Assembly: GCA_028291845.1 (NCBI GenBank) | Contig: JAQGNM010000105.1 | Coordinates: 1 to 6,513, forward strand | DNA: 6,513 bases | From: Massilia sp. | Lineage (GTDB): Bacteria > Pseudomonadota > Gammaproteobacteria > Burkholderiales > Burkholderiaceae_D | Direction: 5' to 3' | Shown: one piece after another, positions 1 to 6,382 of the stretch | Layout: each line of letters begins with the position of its first letter | Position numbering within the stretch: position 1 is the stretch's first letter | Position numbers and translations under genes: made by a program | Notes under the pieces: generated by a model | Told to the model about the DNA's origin: nothing | Databases searched by the model: none | The model's input: the letters and a program-made list of their open reading frames with translations, nothing else

Positions 1-1133
1 GTGTCGCCGATGCGGATGTCCTTGCGCCGCACTTCGCTTTCGTTGTGCAGGGTCGCGTTCTCGATCGTCACGCCGCCGACGAACACCGGCGCCAGGCGCG
101 CCACCGGGGTGATGGCGCCGGTGCGCCCGACCTGCACGCCGATGTCGCGCACTTCGGTGAGCGCTTCCTCGGCGGGGAATTTATGGGCCATGGCGAAACG
201 CGGCGCGCGCGACACGAAGCCCAGGCTGCGCTGGTCGTCCACCTTGTCGACCTTGTAGACCACGCCGTCGATTTCGTAGGCCAGTTTGGGCCGGCGCTGG
301 CCGACCTTTTCAAAATAATCGAGCAGGCCGATGGCGCCCGTCACCTGCGCGCGTTCGTTCGACACCGGCAAGCCGAGCGTCTCGAACCAGTCCAGCAAAG
401 CCGAATGGGAATCGGGCATGGCGGCCCCTTCGAGGGCGCCGATGCCGTAGCTGAAAAAGCGCAGCTTGCGGCTGGCGGTGATGCGCGAGTCGAGCTGGCG
501 CAGGCTGCCGGCGGCGGCGTTGCGCGGGTTGACGAATTCGCGCTGGCCCGCTTCGCGCTGGCGCTCGTTGAGCGCGGCGAATTCGGATTTGAGCATCAGC
601 ACTTCGCCGCGCACTTCCAAAACACTTGGGATATTGTCCCCATGCAGGCGCAGCGGGATGTTGCGCACCGTGCGGATATTCACGGTGACGTCTTCGCCGG
701 TGGCGCCGTCGCCGCGGGTGGCGGCCTGCACGAACAGGCCGTTTTCATAACGCAGGCTGATCGCCAGGCCGTCGTATTTCAGCTCGGCGGTGTACAGCAC
801 TGCCTCCTGACCGAGGCCCTCGCGCACGCGGCGGTCGAAGTTTTCGATGTCTTCGGCGGTAAAGCCGTTATTCAAGGACAGCATCGGCACCGTGTGCGTC
901 ACCTGTTTGAATTCGGGGATCGGGGCGGCGCCCACCCGCGCGGTGGGGGTGTCGTTGGAGACCGCTTCGGGATGGGCCGCTTCGAGTTCCTGCAGCTCGC
1001 GGAACATGCGGTCGTACTCGGCGTCGGGGATGGTGGGCGCATCCTTGACGTGGTAGTTATAGATGTGGCGATTCAGTTCGGTCACCAGCGCGGCCATCCG
1101 CGCCAGCACCGCGGCATCAGGGGCGACACTCAC
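1..1133 (-). CDS. ligA: NAD+-dependent DNA ligase LigA, N-terminal 377 codons (partial)
   Basis: Seals nicks in duplex DNA during replication (Okazaki fragments) and repair, using NAD+ to adenylate itself and then the 5' phosphate. The gene runs off the left edge: 377 codons plus two bases are present of about 670-690 usual. Visible in order: the NAD+-binding domain Ia (Y27-H28 and IPDAEYD, residues 35-41); the adenylation motif ELKYDG with catalytic K119; ATRGDG (R140); LEVRGE (E177); FVNPRNAAAGSLRQ (200-213); YEIDGVVYKV (K294); HKFPAEE (K318); and the start of the OB fold at VGRTGAITPVARL (335-347). Each aligns with the known E. coli residues at an offset of 4-5. The zinc finger, helix-hairpin-helix and BRCT parts lie outside. 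The start is GTG at 1133, with AAGGAG five bases upstream. The next in-frame ATG (codon 13) has no ribosome binding site. It sits 10 bp after the zipA stop, so it is probably co-transcribed and translationally coupled. Confidence 0.97.
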   Translation of the reverse strand, partial: MSVAPDAAVLARMAALVTELNRHIYNYHVKDAPTIPDAEYDRMFRELQELEAAHPEAVSNDTPTARVGAAPIPEFKQVTHTVPMLSLNNGFTAEDIENFDRRVREGLGQEAVLYTAELKYDGLAISLRYENGLFVQAATRGDGATGEDVTVNIRTVRNIPLRLHGDNIPSVLEVRGEVLMLKSEFAALNERQREAGQREFVNPRNAAAGSLRQLDSRITASRKLRFFSYGIGALEGAAMPDSHSALLDWFETLGLPVSNERAQVTGAIGLLDYFEKVGQRRPKLAYEIDGVVYKVDKVDDQRSLGFVSRAPRFAMAHKFPAEEALTEVRDIGVQVGRTGAITPVARLAPVFVGGVTIENATLHNESEVRRKDIRIGD

Positions 1134-1138
1134 TGCCG

Positions 1139-1144
1139 CTCCTT
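1139..1144 (-). promoter_or_regulatory. ligA ribosome binding site overlapping the zipA stop
   Basis: On the minus strand AAGGAG lies five bases before the GTG at 1133, and its first base is the last base of the zipA TGA. This site decides the GTG start for ligA. Ribosomes terminating on zipA would sit directly on it, which favours coupling of the two genes. Confidence 0.85.
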
Positions 1145-2319
1145 CAGCTGAACAGGCGCAGCGCGCGGGTCGAACCGGCCGGAATGTCCGCCGCGGCCAT
1201 CTCTTCGTAAAATTCCAGCACCTGGCCGTTGATCTCGGCCAGGGTGGCATCTAACAGCGGCTGGCCGCTGTCGTCGACGATGGTGGCGTCGAGGCGGCCG
1301 ACCATCGAACGGGCGCAGGCGACCATGGCGCCGAAACCGTCGCGCTCGGGCGCCACCACCGGCACGTCGAGCAGCAAGGTCAGGTGCGAGGTGGTGTCGG
1401 CGCCCAGGGTGACGTTGGTCGACAAGGTGAACAGCACGCCGCCGTCGCCGTCGGGCATGGCGTAACGGCCGTCCGGACGGACGTCGAAGCCCTGCTTTTC
1501 AAGTGCCACGATGAGGGTGGCGATCGACCACGGCGCGCCGTTCGACATCAGGTTCACGCCCAGCTGGGCATCGTGGCCGGCGACGAAACGGTGCAGGGTC
1601 TTGGCGTCGCCCATCACTTCGATCATGTCCGGGATTTCCGGCTCGGCGCCGATCTCGTCGGCCAGCGCGCGCAGGCGCGTGACCAATTCGGAGTACTCCA
1701 GCTCGTTCAAGGCGGTGGTGCGACTGGCCATCTGCACGCCGGCCTGCAAGGTGGTGTAGACGCCGCCGTGGACGATCGGTTCCCACTCGCCGCTGACGGC
1801 CAGGCCAATGTAGTGGATCGGCTTGTTGCCGACGTGGCGCAGGGTGTGCAGCGCCGGCAGCAGCTTGTCGCCGCGCATGGCGATTTCCAGCGCCAGCGGA
1901 ATCAGGCAGTCGATCAGCGGATCGACCAGGGCGGTGGCTTTCTCGGCGTCGGCGGCTGTCTCGGCGGCAACGGCATCGGCACGCACGGTGGGCGGACCCA
2001 GGTCGGGGTCGAGCGCCCTGGCGTCGGCGCCATGCGCGTGCATAGCCGGTTCCTGGCGGGTGGGCGGCGCGGCGGGCGCGCCGTCCAGGGTCGGCTCGGC
2101 GCGGTTGGCAGCGGCCGGGGTGGTACGGCCGACCGCCGCCGGCGCGGCGGCGTCGTCCGCCTTTTCAGCGCCGGCGCCCATCAGCACGTCGTCGTGTTCC
2201 GAACCAAAAGCCCGTTCGACACTTTTGCGCGCCTTGTGCTCCTGCCACTTGTTGTATGCGAAAACCGCGCCGACAAACACCACGGCGCCGCCAATCAGGC
2301 TCATTTGAAGATCGGTCAT
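1144..2319 (-). CDS. zipA: Cell division protein ZipA (FtsZ-binding, membrane-anchored)
   Basis: Predicted inner-membrane division protein of 391 residues that would bind the C-terminal tail of FtsZ and tether the Z ring to the membrane. The N-terminus has one hydrophobic segment (about residues 4-22) followed by a basic, cytoplasmic-facing stretch (KWQEHKARK, 24-32), the N-out topology known for ZipA. A conserved-looking ERAFGSEHDDVLMG (36-49) comes next, then an Ala/Pro-rich low-complexity linker (about 53-130). A globular region (131-391) follows; its last about 140 residues look like the ZipA C-terminal FtsZ-binding fold (HRFVAGHDAQLGVNL, then GAPWSIATLIVALEKQGF and TSHLTLLLDVPVV). The position between smc and ligA is typical of betaproteobacteria and supports the call. 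The ATG at 2319 overlaps the stop of a 21-codon upstream ORF as ATGA. Its own ribosome binding site is poor: GCAGG abuts the start and GAGG lies ten bases away. ATG at codon 6 has none. Overall sequence is weakly conserved in this family, so binding to FtsZ is inferred. Confidence 0.9.
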   Translation of the reverse strand: MTDLQMSLIGGAVVFVGAVFAYNKWQEHKARKSVERAFGSEHDDVLMGAGAEKADDAAAPAAVGRTTPAAANRAEPTLDGAPAAPPTRQEPAMHAHGADARALDPDLGPPTVRADAVAAETAADAEKATALVDPLIDCLIPLALEIAMRGDKLLPALHTLRHVGNKPIHYIGLAVSGEWEPIVHGGVYTTLQAGVQMASRTTALNELEYSELVTRLRALADEIGAEPEIPDMIEVMGDAKTLHRFVAGHDAQLGVNLMSNGAPWSIATLIVALEKQGFDVRPDGRYAMPDGDGGVLFTLSTNVTLGADTTSHLTLLLDVPVVAPERDGFGAMVACARSMVGRLDATIVDDSGQPLLDATLAEINGQVLEFYEEMAAADIPAGSTRALRLFS

Positions 2320-2381
2320 CCTGCGTACGCCTCGGTCGTGATCACGTTGCGCTGCGCGGCAGCTTCGAGAAATCCCGGCAT
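2316..2381 (-). CDS. Candidate 21-residue leader ORF translationally coupled to zipA
   Basis: A small ORF begins with ATG at 2381 (MPGFLEAAAQRNV...), ends with TGA at 2318-2316 and is 21 residues long. It has the best ribosome binding site in the window: AAAGGAG, seven bases before the ATG. Its stop shares the sequence ATGA with the zipA start, the classic geometry for termination-reinitiation coupling. The zipA start has only weak sites of its own, so initiation at the leader could set zipA output. The peptide has no membrane segment, no signal peptide and no run of a single amino acid of the kind that marks amino-acid attenuators. I do not recognise it as a known family. It may instead be a chance frame whose Shine-Dalgarno is real but serves another purpose. 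That it is translated is inference from sequence alone. Confidence 0.6.
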   Translation of the reverse strand: MPGFLEAAAQRNVITTEAYAG

Positions 2382-2388
2382 GGGCGAG

Positions 2389-2395
2389 CTCCTTT
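2389..2395 (-). promoter_or_regulatory. Strong ribosome binding site of the zipA leader ORF
   Basis: AAAGGAG on the minus strand, seven bases upstream of the ATG at 2381. It lies 70 bases from the zipA ATG, too far to serve zipA directly, so it argues for initiation at the leader ORF. Confidence 0.75.
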
Positions 2396-2407
2396 ATTGT
2401 TTATTCT

Positions 2408-2436
2408 GTTATTGATGAGTGCTGCAATATTTTCAA
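2408..2436 (-). promoter_or_regulatory. Predicted sigma70-type promoter for leader-zipA-ligA
   Basis: On the minus strand a -35 box TTGAAA (2436-2431, 5 of 6 matches to consensus) is separated by exactly 17 bases from AATAAC (2413-2408, 4 of 6 matches to TATAAT). The stretch is AT-rich compared with the surrounding GC-rich DNA. Transcription would start near 2401, giving a short 5' leader with the AAAGGAG site just downstream. This is a pattern match only. Confidence 0.5.
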
Positions 2437-2591
2437 TGTATGCCCGAGGGTAACACGCCATGGCAGCGGCACGTCTGACAGCCCGGGCAAATCGCCCTCA
2501 TGATACCAACATCATTGTGCGCACGGAACCGTCAAACAAACGTCCAGCCTATTTTTGTTTTGGCCGGCTTGCCGCCAAGGTTTAGCGCCCC

Positions 2592-5500
2592 TCATGCCGC
2601 CTGCGGATCCTCGATCAAGCCGGCGGCCGCTTCCATGTCGACCGCGACGATCCTCGACACGCCCTGCTCCTGCATGGTGACTCCGATCAGCTGATTGGCC
2701 ATTTCCATCGCAATTTTATTGTGGGAAATAAACAGGAACTGGGTGTGTTCCGACATCCGCCTGACCATGCGGCAAAACCGCTCGGTGTTGGCGTCGTCGA
2801 GCGGGGCGTCGACCTCGTCGAGCAGGCAGAACGGCGCGGGATTGAGGCGGAACATGGAAAACACCAGCGCGGTGGCGGTCAGCGCCTTTTCGCCGCCCGA
2901 CAGCAGGTGGATGGTGGCGTTTTTCTTGCCGGGCGGCTGCGCCATCACCTGCACGCCGGAGTCGAGAATTTCGTCGCCCGTCATCACCAGCTTGGCATTA
3001 CCGCCGCCGAACAGGATCGGAAACAGCTCCGAGAAATGCATGTTGACCTGGTCGAAGGTCGCCTGCAGCAGGTCGCGCGTTTCCTTGTCGATGCGGGAAA
3101 TCGCGTCTTCCAGGGTGGTGATGGCTTCCACCAGGTCGGCGTTTTGGGCGTCGAGAAAGTGCTTGCGCTCGGACGCCTGCGCCAGTTCGTCCAGCGCCGC
3201 CAGGTTGACCGCGCCCAGCGCGGCAATCGCGTTGCTCAAGCGGGTCACCTCGCCCTGCAAGCTGGCGGGCCGCATGTCCGGCTCGAGTTTGACGGTGAGC
3301 GCCGCCTCGTCGGCGTCGACCGCGCGCAAGGCTTCGGCGAACTGCTCCTGGTTCAGGCGCGCCGCCTGTTCCTTCAGCTGGGTTTCCGAAATCCGGTCGC
3401 GCTGCGGCTGCAGGCTGCGCTCGGCCGTCATGCGCGCTTCCTCGGCCTGGCGCAGCTGCTGGGTGATCTGGTCGAGTTCATGGCGGGCGTCCGACAGGGC
3501 GATCTCCTGGCCGCTGCGGCGTTCGAGCAGCTCCTGCAAACCATCGGCGGCGGCGCCCGACTCCAGCGCCTCCAGTTCCGCCTGGCCGGCGGCGAGGCTG
3601 GCGCCGACCTGGCCGGCCTGCGTGCTGGCGGTGGCCAGGGTGCGGCGCAGTTCGTCGATCTTGCTGCGCTGGGATTTTTCGGCGAACTGTGCTTCCTGGG
3701 CCGCCCGTTCCAGCTCACGCAGCTTGTCGCGGGCGCGCGCCAGCGCCTGCTCCTGGTCGATGAACGCCGTCTGCCGCTCTTCGTGGGCGCCCTGCAGCTC
3801 GGCCAGTTCGAGGTCGAGTTCCTCGAAGGCTGCCTCGAGTTCGATCCTCACCATCTGCTGTTCCGCCTCCTGGGCGGCGATCTCGCGCAGGTCCTCAAGA
3901 ATCTGCGTGCTGCGCTGGTTGAAACGCGCCTCGACTTCGGACTGCTTCACCACTTCCAGCTGCAAAGCGTGCACCGATTGCGTCAGGGTGGCGCTGCGCT
4001 GGCGGGCGTCCTGCAGGCGCCGTCCCAGTTCGGCCACGCGGGCGTCGGCGGCCACCTGGCGCGCACGCGCCTCGTCGGCCAGCATGGTCTGGGCGCGCAG
4101 CTGCTTGCCGAGGTTGTCGATTTCCTGCTGGCGCGCCAGCATGCCGTCCTGCTCGGCATCCGGCGCATAAAAGCGCACGCTCGACGCCGTGATGGTATGG
4201 CCCTGGCGGGTGACGAACATGCCGCCCGCCGGCAGAGAGGCACGCGCGGACAGGGCAAAGGCGGCGTCCTCGGCGATGAACACGCCAGTCAACCAATCCT
4301 GCAGCACGCCGCGCAGCCCGGCTTCATTGACACGCACAAGGCTGAAGAACGGTGACAGGCCGGGGACATCCAGCACGGCGGAAGGTACCAGTGAAGGCGC
4401 ATACAGCGCCAGCTTGGCCGGCGGCGCATCGGCAAAAAAGCCCTTGGCCCAGTCCAGGTTCGACATCTCCAGCGCGCCGGTGCGCTCGCGCAGCACCGCC
4501 TCCAACGCGGTTTCCCAGCCTTCCTGCACGTGCAGCTTCTGCCACAGGCGCGGCAGCGAGTCGAGTTCGTGCTTCTTTAGCCATGGCTGCACCTTGCCCT
4601 GGCTTTGCACCCGCTCCTGCATCTGGCGGCTCGCATTCAGGCGCGCCTCCAGCTGGGCATTGGCGGCGCTTTCCTGGTTCACCAGTGCTTGCGCGGCGGC
4701 GCGCTCGGTCTCGGCCCTGCCCTGCTGCTCGGTTACTTCTTCCAGCAGCATGGCCTGTTCTTCCAGCGCCTGCTGCTTTTCCTCGAGCTGCATGCGCAGA
4801 TTTTGCAGGTGGCTCGAATCGGGCAGATTCAAGCCGTTCTGTTCCTGCTGCAGGCGTTCGCGGCGGGTAATTAGGCCGTTGATGATCTGGCCGACGTTTC
4901 TCTGCTGGTTCGACGACAGCTCGATTTTCTGCTGCACCTGCATGATGCGGGTGCGTGAGTCGCTTGAAGCCTGCTGGGCCGCGCGCCAGGCGGCATCGAG
5001 CGCCGGCAGCGCTTCGCCCTGCTCTTCGGCCGCCATCTGCGACTGCTCGACCTTCGCGCCCAGTTCTTCCAGCAGGTAGTCGGCTTCCTCCAGCTGGGCT
5101 TTCAGGTCCTCGGCCTGGTTCTGCCATTGGCTGCGCTGGGCGCCAAGCGCCGCCAGCTGGTTTTGCAGGCGCGAACGCGATTCGAGCACGAACTTGATCT
5201 GCGCTTCCAGTGCGCCGATCTCGGTGTTGGTCTGGTACAGCTGGCCCTGGGCCTGGTGCAGGCGGTCGCCGACGGCGAAATGCGCCTGGCGCATGTGTTC
5301 CAGTTCCAGCTCGACGTGGCGCAGGCCGGCCGTTTGCGCCTCCAGCGCCGTCTGCGCCGCTTCCATCTCGCGGAAATACTTCTGCTGCTCGGCCTGCGCC
5401 TCGTTTTTACGAAGCAGCCACAGCAGCTTTTGCTTTTCTTCCTGCTCGGCCTGCAGCTTGTGAAAGCGCGTCGCCACCTCCGCCTGCGCCTCCAGTTTTT

Positions 5501-6116
5501 CCAGGTTGGCGTTCAGCTCGCGCAGGATGTCGTCGACCCGCAGCAGATTCTCGCGGGTGTCGTTCAGGCGGTTTTCCGTCTCGCGGCGGCGCTCCTTGTA
5601 CTTGGAGACGCCGGCCGCCTCTTCAAGGAACACCCGCAATTCCTCCGGGCGCGACTCGATGATGCGCGAGATCATGCCCTGGCCGATGATGGCGTAAGCG
5701 CGCGGCCCCAGGCCGGTGCCGAGGAAAATGTCCTGGATGTCGCGCCGGCGCACCGGCTGACCGTTAATATAATACGTGGAGGTGCCGTCGCGCGTGAGGG
5801 TGCGTTTGACGGCGATTTCGGCGTACATGCCCCATTGGCCGGCGGCCTTGCCGGCCTGGTTGTCGAACACCAGTTCGACCGACGCCCGGCCGGCCGGTTT
5901 GCGGTGTGTGCTGCCGTTGAAAATCACGTCCTGCATCGATTCGCCGCGCAGTTCCGACGCCTTCGATTCGCCCAGCACCCAGCGCACGGCGTCGATGATG
6001 TTCGACTTGCCGCAACCGTTCGGCCCGACCACGCCGACCAGTTGACCCGGCACCTGGAAATTGGTGGGGTCGACGAAGGATTTGAATCCGGACAGCTTGA
6101 TGGAAGAAAGACGCAC
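2592..6116 (-). CDS. smc: Chromosome partition/condensin ATPase SMC
   Basis: The subunit of bacterial condensin (with ScpA and ScpB, not in this window) that dimerises at a hinge and uses ATP to extrude DNA loops, compacting and segregating the nucleoid. Complete at 1174 residues, within the usual 1150-1200. The N-terminal head has the Walker A GPNGCGKSN (31-39) and the Q-loop GQG (Q146). Long Ala/Glu/Gln/Arg-rich coiled-coil arms run from about 165-505 and about 660-985. The hinge lies at about 505-660. The C-terminal head has the signature LSGGEKALTA (1072-1081), Walker B FCLLDE (1096-1101), the D-loop APLDDAN and the switch histidine in FISHNK (H1132). The start is GTG at 6116: the upstream codons contain no ATG, GTG or TTG before an in-frame TGA at the promoter -10, so no earlier start exists. 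GGAG lies ten bases upstream. The hinge lacks the GG-rich strand of the Bacillus type, which I believe is usual for beta/gamma-proteobacterial SMC. No sign of truncation or frameshift. Confidence 0.98.
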   Translation of the reverse strand: MRLSSIKLSGFKSFVDPTNFQVPGQLVGVVGPNGCGKSNIIDAVRWVLGESKASELRGESMQDVIFNGSTHRKPAGRASVELVFDNQAGKAAGQWGMYAEIAVKRTLTRDGTSTYYINGQPVRRRDIQDIFLGTGLGPRAYAIIGQGMISRIIESRPEELRVFLEEAAGVSKYKERRRETENRLNDTRENLLRVDDILRELNANLEKLEAQAEVATRFHKLQAEQEEKQKLLWLLRKNEAQAEQQKYFREMEAAQTALEAQTAGLRHVELELEHMRQAHFAVGDRLHQAQGQLYQTNTEIGALEAQIKFVLESRSRLQNQLAALGAQRSQWQNQAEDLKAQLEEADYLLEELGAKVEQSQMAAEEQGEALPALDAAWRAAQQASSDSRTRIMQVQQKIELSSNQQRNVGQIINGLITRRERLQQEQNGLNLPDSSHLQNLRMQLEEKQQALEEQAMLLEEVTEQQGRAETERAAAQALVNQESAANAQLEARLNASRQMQERVQSQGKVQPWLKKHELDSLPRLWQKLHVQEGWETALEAVLRERTGALEMSNLDWAKGFFADAPPAKLALYAPSLVPSAVLDVPGLSPFFSLVRVNEAGLRGVLQDWLTGVFIAEDAAFALSARASLPAGGMFVTRQGHTITASSVRFYAPDAEQDGMLARQQEIDNLGKQLRAQTMLADEARARQVAADARVAELGRRLQDARQRSATLTQSVHALQLEVVKQSEVEARFNQRSTQILEDLREIAAQEAEQQMVRIELEAAFEELDLELAELQGAHEERQTAFIDQEQALARARDKLRELERAAQEAQFAEKSQRSKIDELRRTLATASTQAGQVGASLAAGQAELEALESGAAADGLQELLERRSGQEIALSDARHELDQITQQLRQAEEARMTAERSLQPQRDRISETQLKEQAARLNQEQFAEALRAVDADEAALTVKLEPDMRPASLQGEVTRLSNAIAALGAVNLAALDELAQASERKHFLDAQNADLVEAITTLEDAISRIDKETRDLLQATFDQVNMHFSELFPILFGGGNAKLVMTGDEILDSGVQVMAQPPGKKNATIHLLSGGEKALTATALVFSMFRLNPAPFCLLDEVDAPLDDANTERFCRMVRRMSEHTQFLFISHNKIAMEMANQLIGVTMQEQGVSRIVAVDMEAAAGLIEDPQAA

Positions 6117-6126
6117 CCTCGGGTAG

Positions 6127-6130
6127 CTCC
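6127..6130 (-). promoter_or_regulatory. smc ribosome binding site
   Basis: GGAG on the minus strand, ten bases before the GTG start at 6116. The spacing is on the long side; a second purine run, GAGG, directly abuts the start codon and is too close to work well. Combined with the GTG start this predicts modest translation. Confidence 0.55.
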
Positions 6131-6166
6131 AGTTCGATTGACAATATACAGGCGATAAGCGGGGCG

Positions 6167-6175
6167 ATCATACCA
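6167..6175 (-). promoter_or_regulatory. Predicted extended -10 promoter of smc
   Basis: On the minus strand TGGTATGAT gives a TGn extension plus TATGAT (5 of 6 matches to TATAAT). No good -35 box is found at 16-18 bases upstream, as expected for an extended -10 promoter. Transcription would begin near 6160, leaving a 5' leader of about 44 bases. A second -10-like TATATT (6148-6143) lies downstream with an even weaker -35 partner and may be an alternative. Confidence 0.5.
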
Positions 6176-6236
6176 TTTGCGGCAGCGAAAAAGCAGGGGC
6201 GAGCATCGAGCCGGCCGGCCGCGCCGTTGGCGCACT

Positions 6237-6274
6237 TGGCGCCGCAGGGGCGCAGGTGGCGCCGCCAGGGCGCA
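6237..6274. repeat. Two-copy GC-rich tandem repeat, 20-bp period
   Basis: Two 18-base units (6237-6254 and 6257-6274) agree at 16 of 18 positions and are offset by 20 bases. Each starts TGGCGCCGC and ends GGGCGCA, and contains the palindrome GGCGCC. A partial third unit, TTGGCGC, lies at 6227-6233. The repeat sits between the divergent smc gene and the plus-strand gene, outside any coding sequence. It could be a regulatory site or simple slippage in GC-rich DNA. Confidence 0.6.
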
Positions 6275-6367
6275 CCTCGTCGCATCGACAGTGGCCCGCC
6301 GCCAGCCCGGCATAAACTTCATTTTGCCGATCGCCATCCATGGTACTTTTCCGCCCACCCGACTTTT

Positions 6368-6373
6368 TAAAAT
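6368..6373 (+). promoter_or_regulatory. Possible -10 box close to the start of the divergent gene
   Basis: TAAAAT matches TATAAT at 5 of 6 positions and ends nine bases before the ATG at 6383. Transcription from it would start within a few bases of the ATG, giving a leaderless or near-leaderless mRNA, in line with the missing ribosome binding site. No credible -35 box was found at 16-18 bases upstream, so this is tentative. Confidence 0.3.
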
Positions 6374-6382
6374 TTATAAACG

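Larger units (their letters stand above)
2382..2591. other. Intergenic region between smc and the zipA leader
   Basis: This stretch separates the smc stop from the leader ORF. Apart from the promoter and ribosome binding site listed separately, it holds two weak inverted repeats. One (2560-2578) can form an 8-bp stem with one mismatch just after smc, but on the smc strand it is followed by an A-rich run, not a T run. The other is a 5-bp ATGAT/ATCAT pair with a 6-base spacer (2500-2515). I see no intrinsic terminator for smc and no further gene. Confidence 0.6.

Noticed and set aside
45..1151. Plus-strand open frame of 368 codons opposite ligA
   Set aside because: The minus strand encodes LigA with all catalytic motifs in place. 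The plus-strand translation is His/Ala/Gly/Arg-rich with no recognisable domain, typical of the antisense of GC-rich genes.
1384..2415. Plus-strand open frame of 343 codons opposite zipA
   Set aside because: Low-complexity Gly/Arg/Gln/Val composition mirroring the zipA codons, with no ribosome binding site or domain; an antisense shadow.
2500..2515. ATGAT-6-ATCAT inverted repeat upstream of zipA, considered as an operator
   Set aside because: Five-base arms are expected by chance in a gap of this size and it does not overlap the predicted promoter.
2560..2578. Imperfect hairpin 13 bases after the smc stop, considered as a terminator
   Set aside because: The stem has 8 pairs with one mismatch, but on the smc strand it is followed by an A-rich run (AACAAAAAT), not a T run, so it does not fit an intrinsic terminator.
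2695..4355. Two long overlapping plus-strand open frames (491 and 544 codons) opposite smc
   Set aside because: Ser/Arg-rich and Leu/Gln/Gly-rich translations are the mirror of SMC coiled-coil codons. SMC on the other strand is intact and recognisable.
5127..6158. Plus-strand open frame of 343 codons opposite the SMC N-terminus
   Set aside because: It lies opposite the Walker A head and coiled coil of SMC and shows no domain of its own; an antisense shadow.
5764..6285. Minus-strand frame of 173 codons covering the smc start and upstream region
   Set aside because: It is out of frame with SMC and overlaps its Walker A codons. It begins in the GC-rich repeat region and has no recognisable product.
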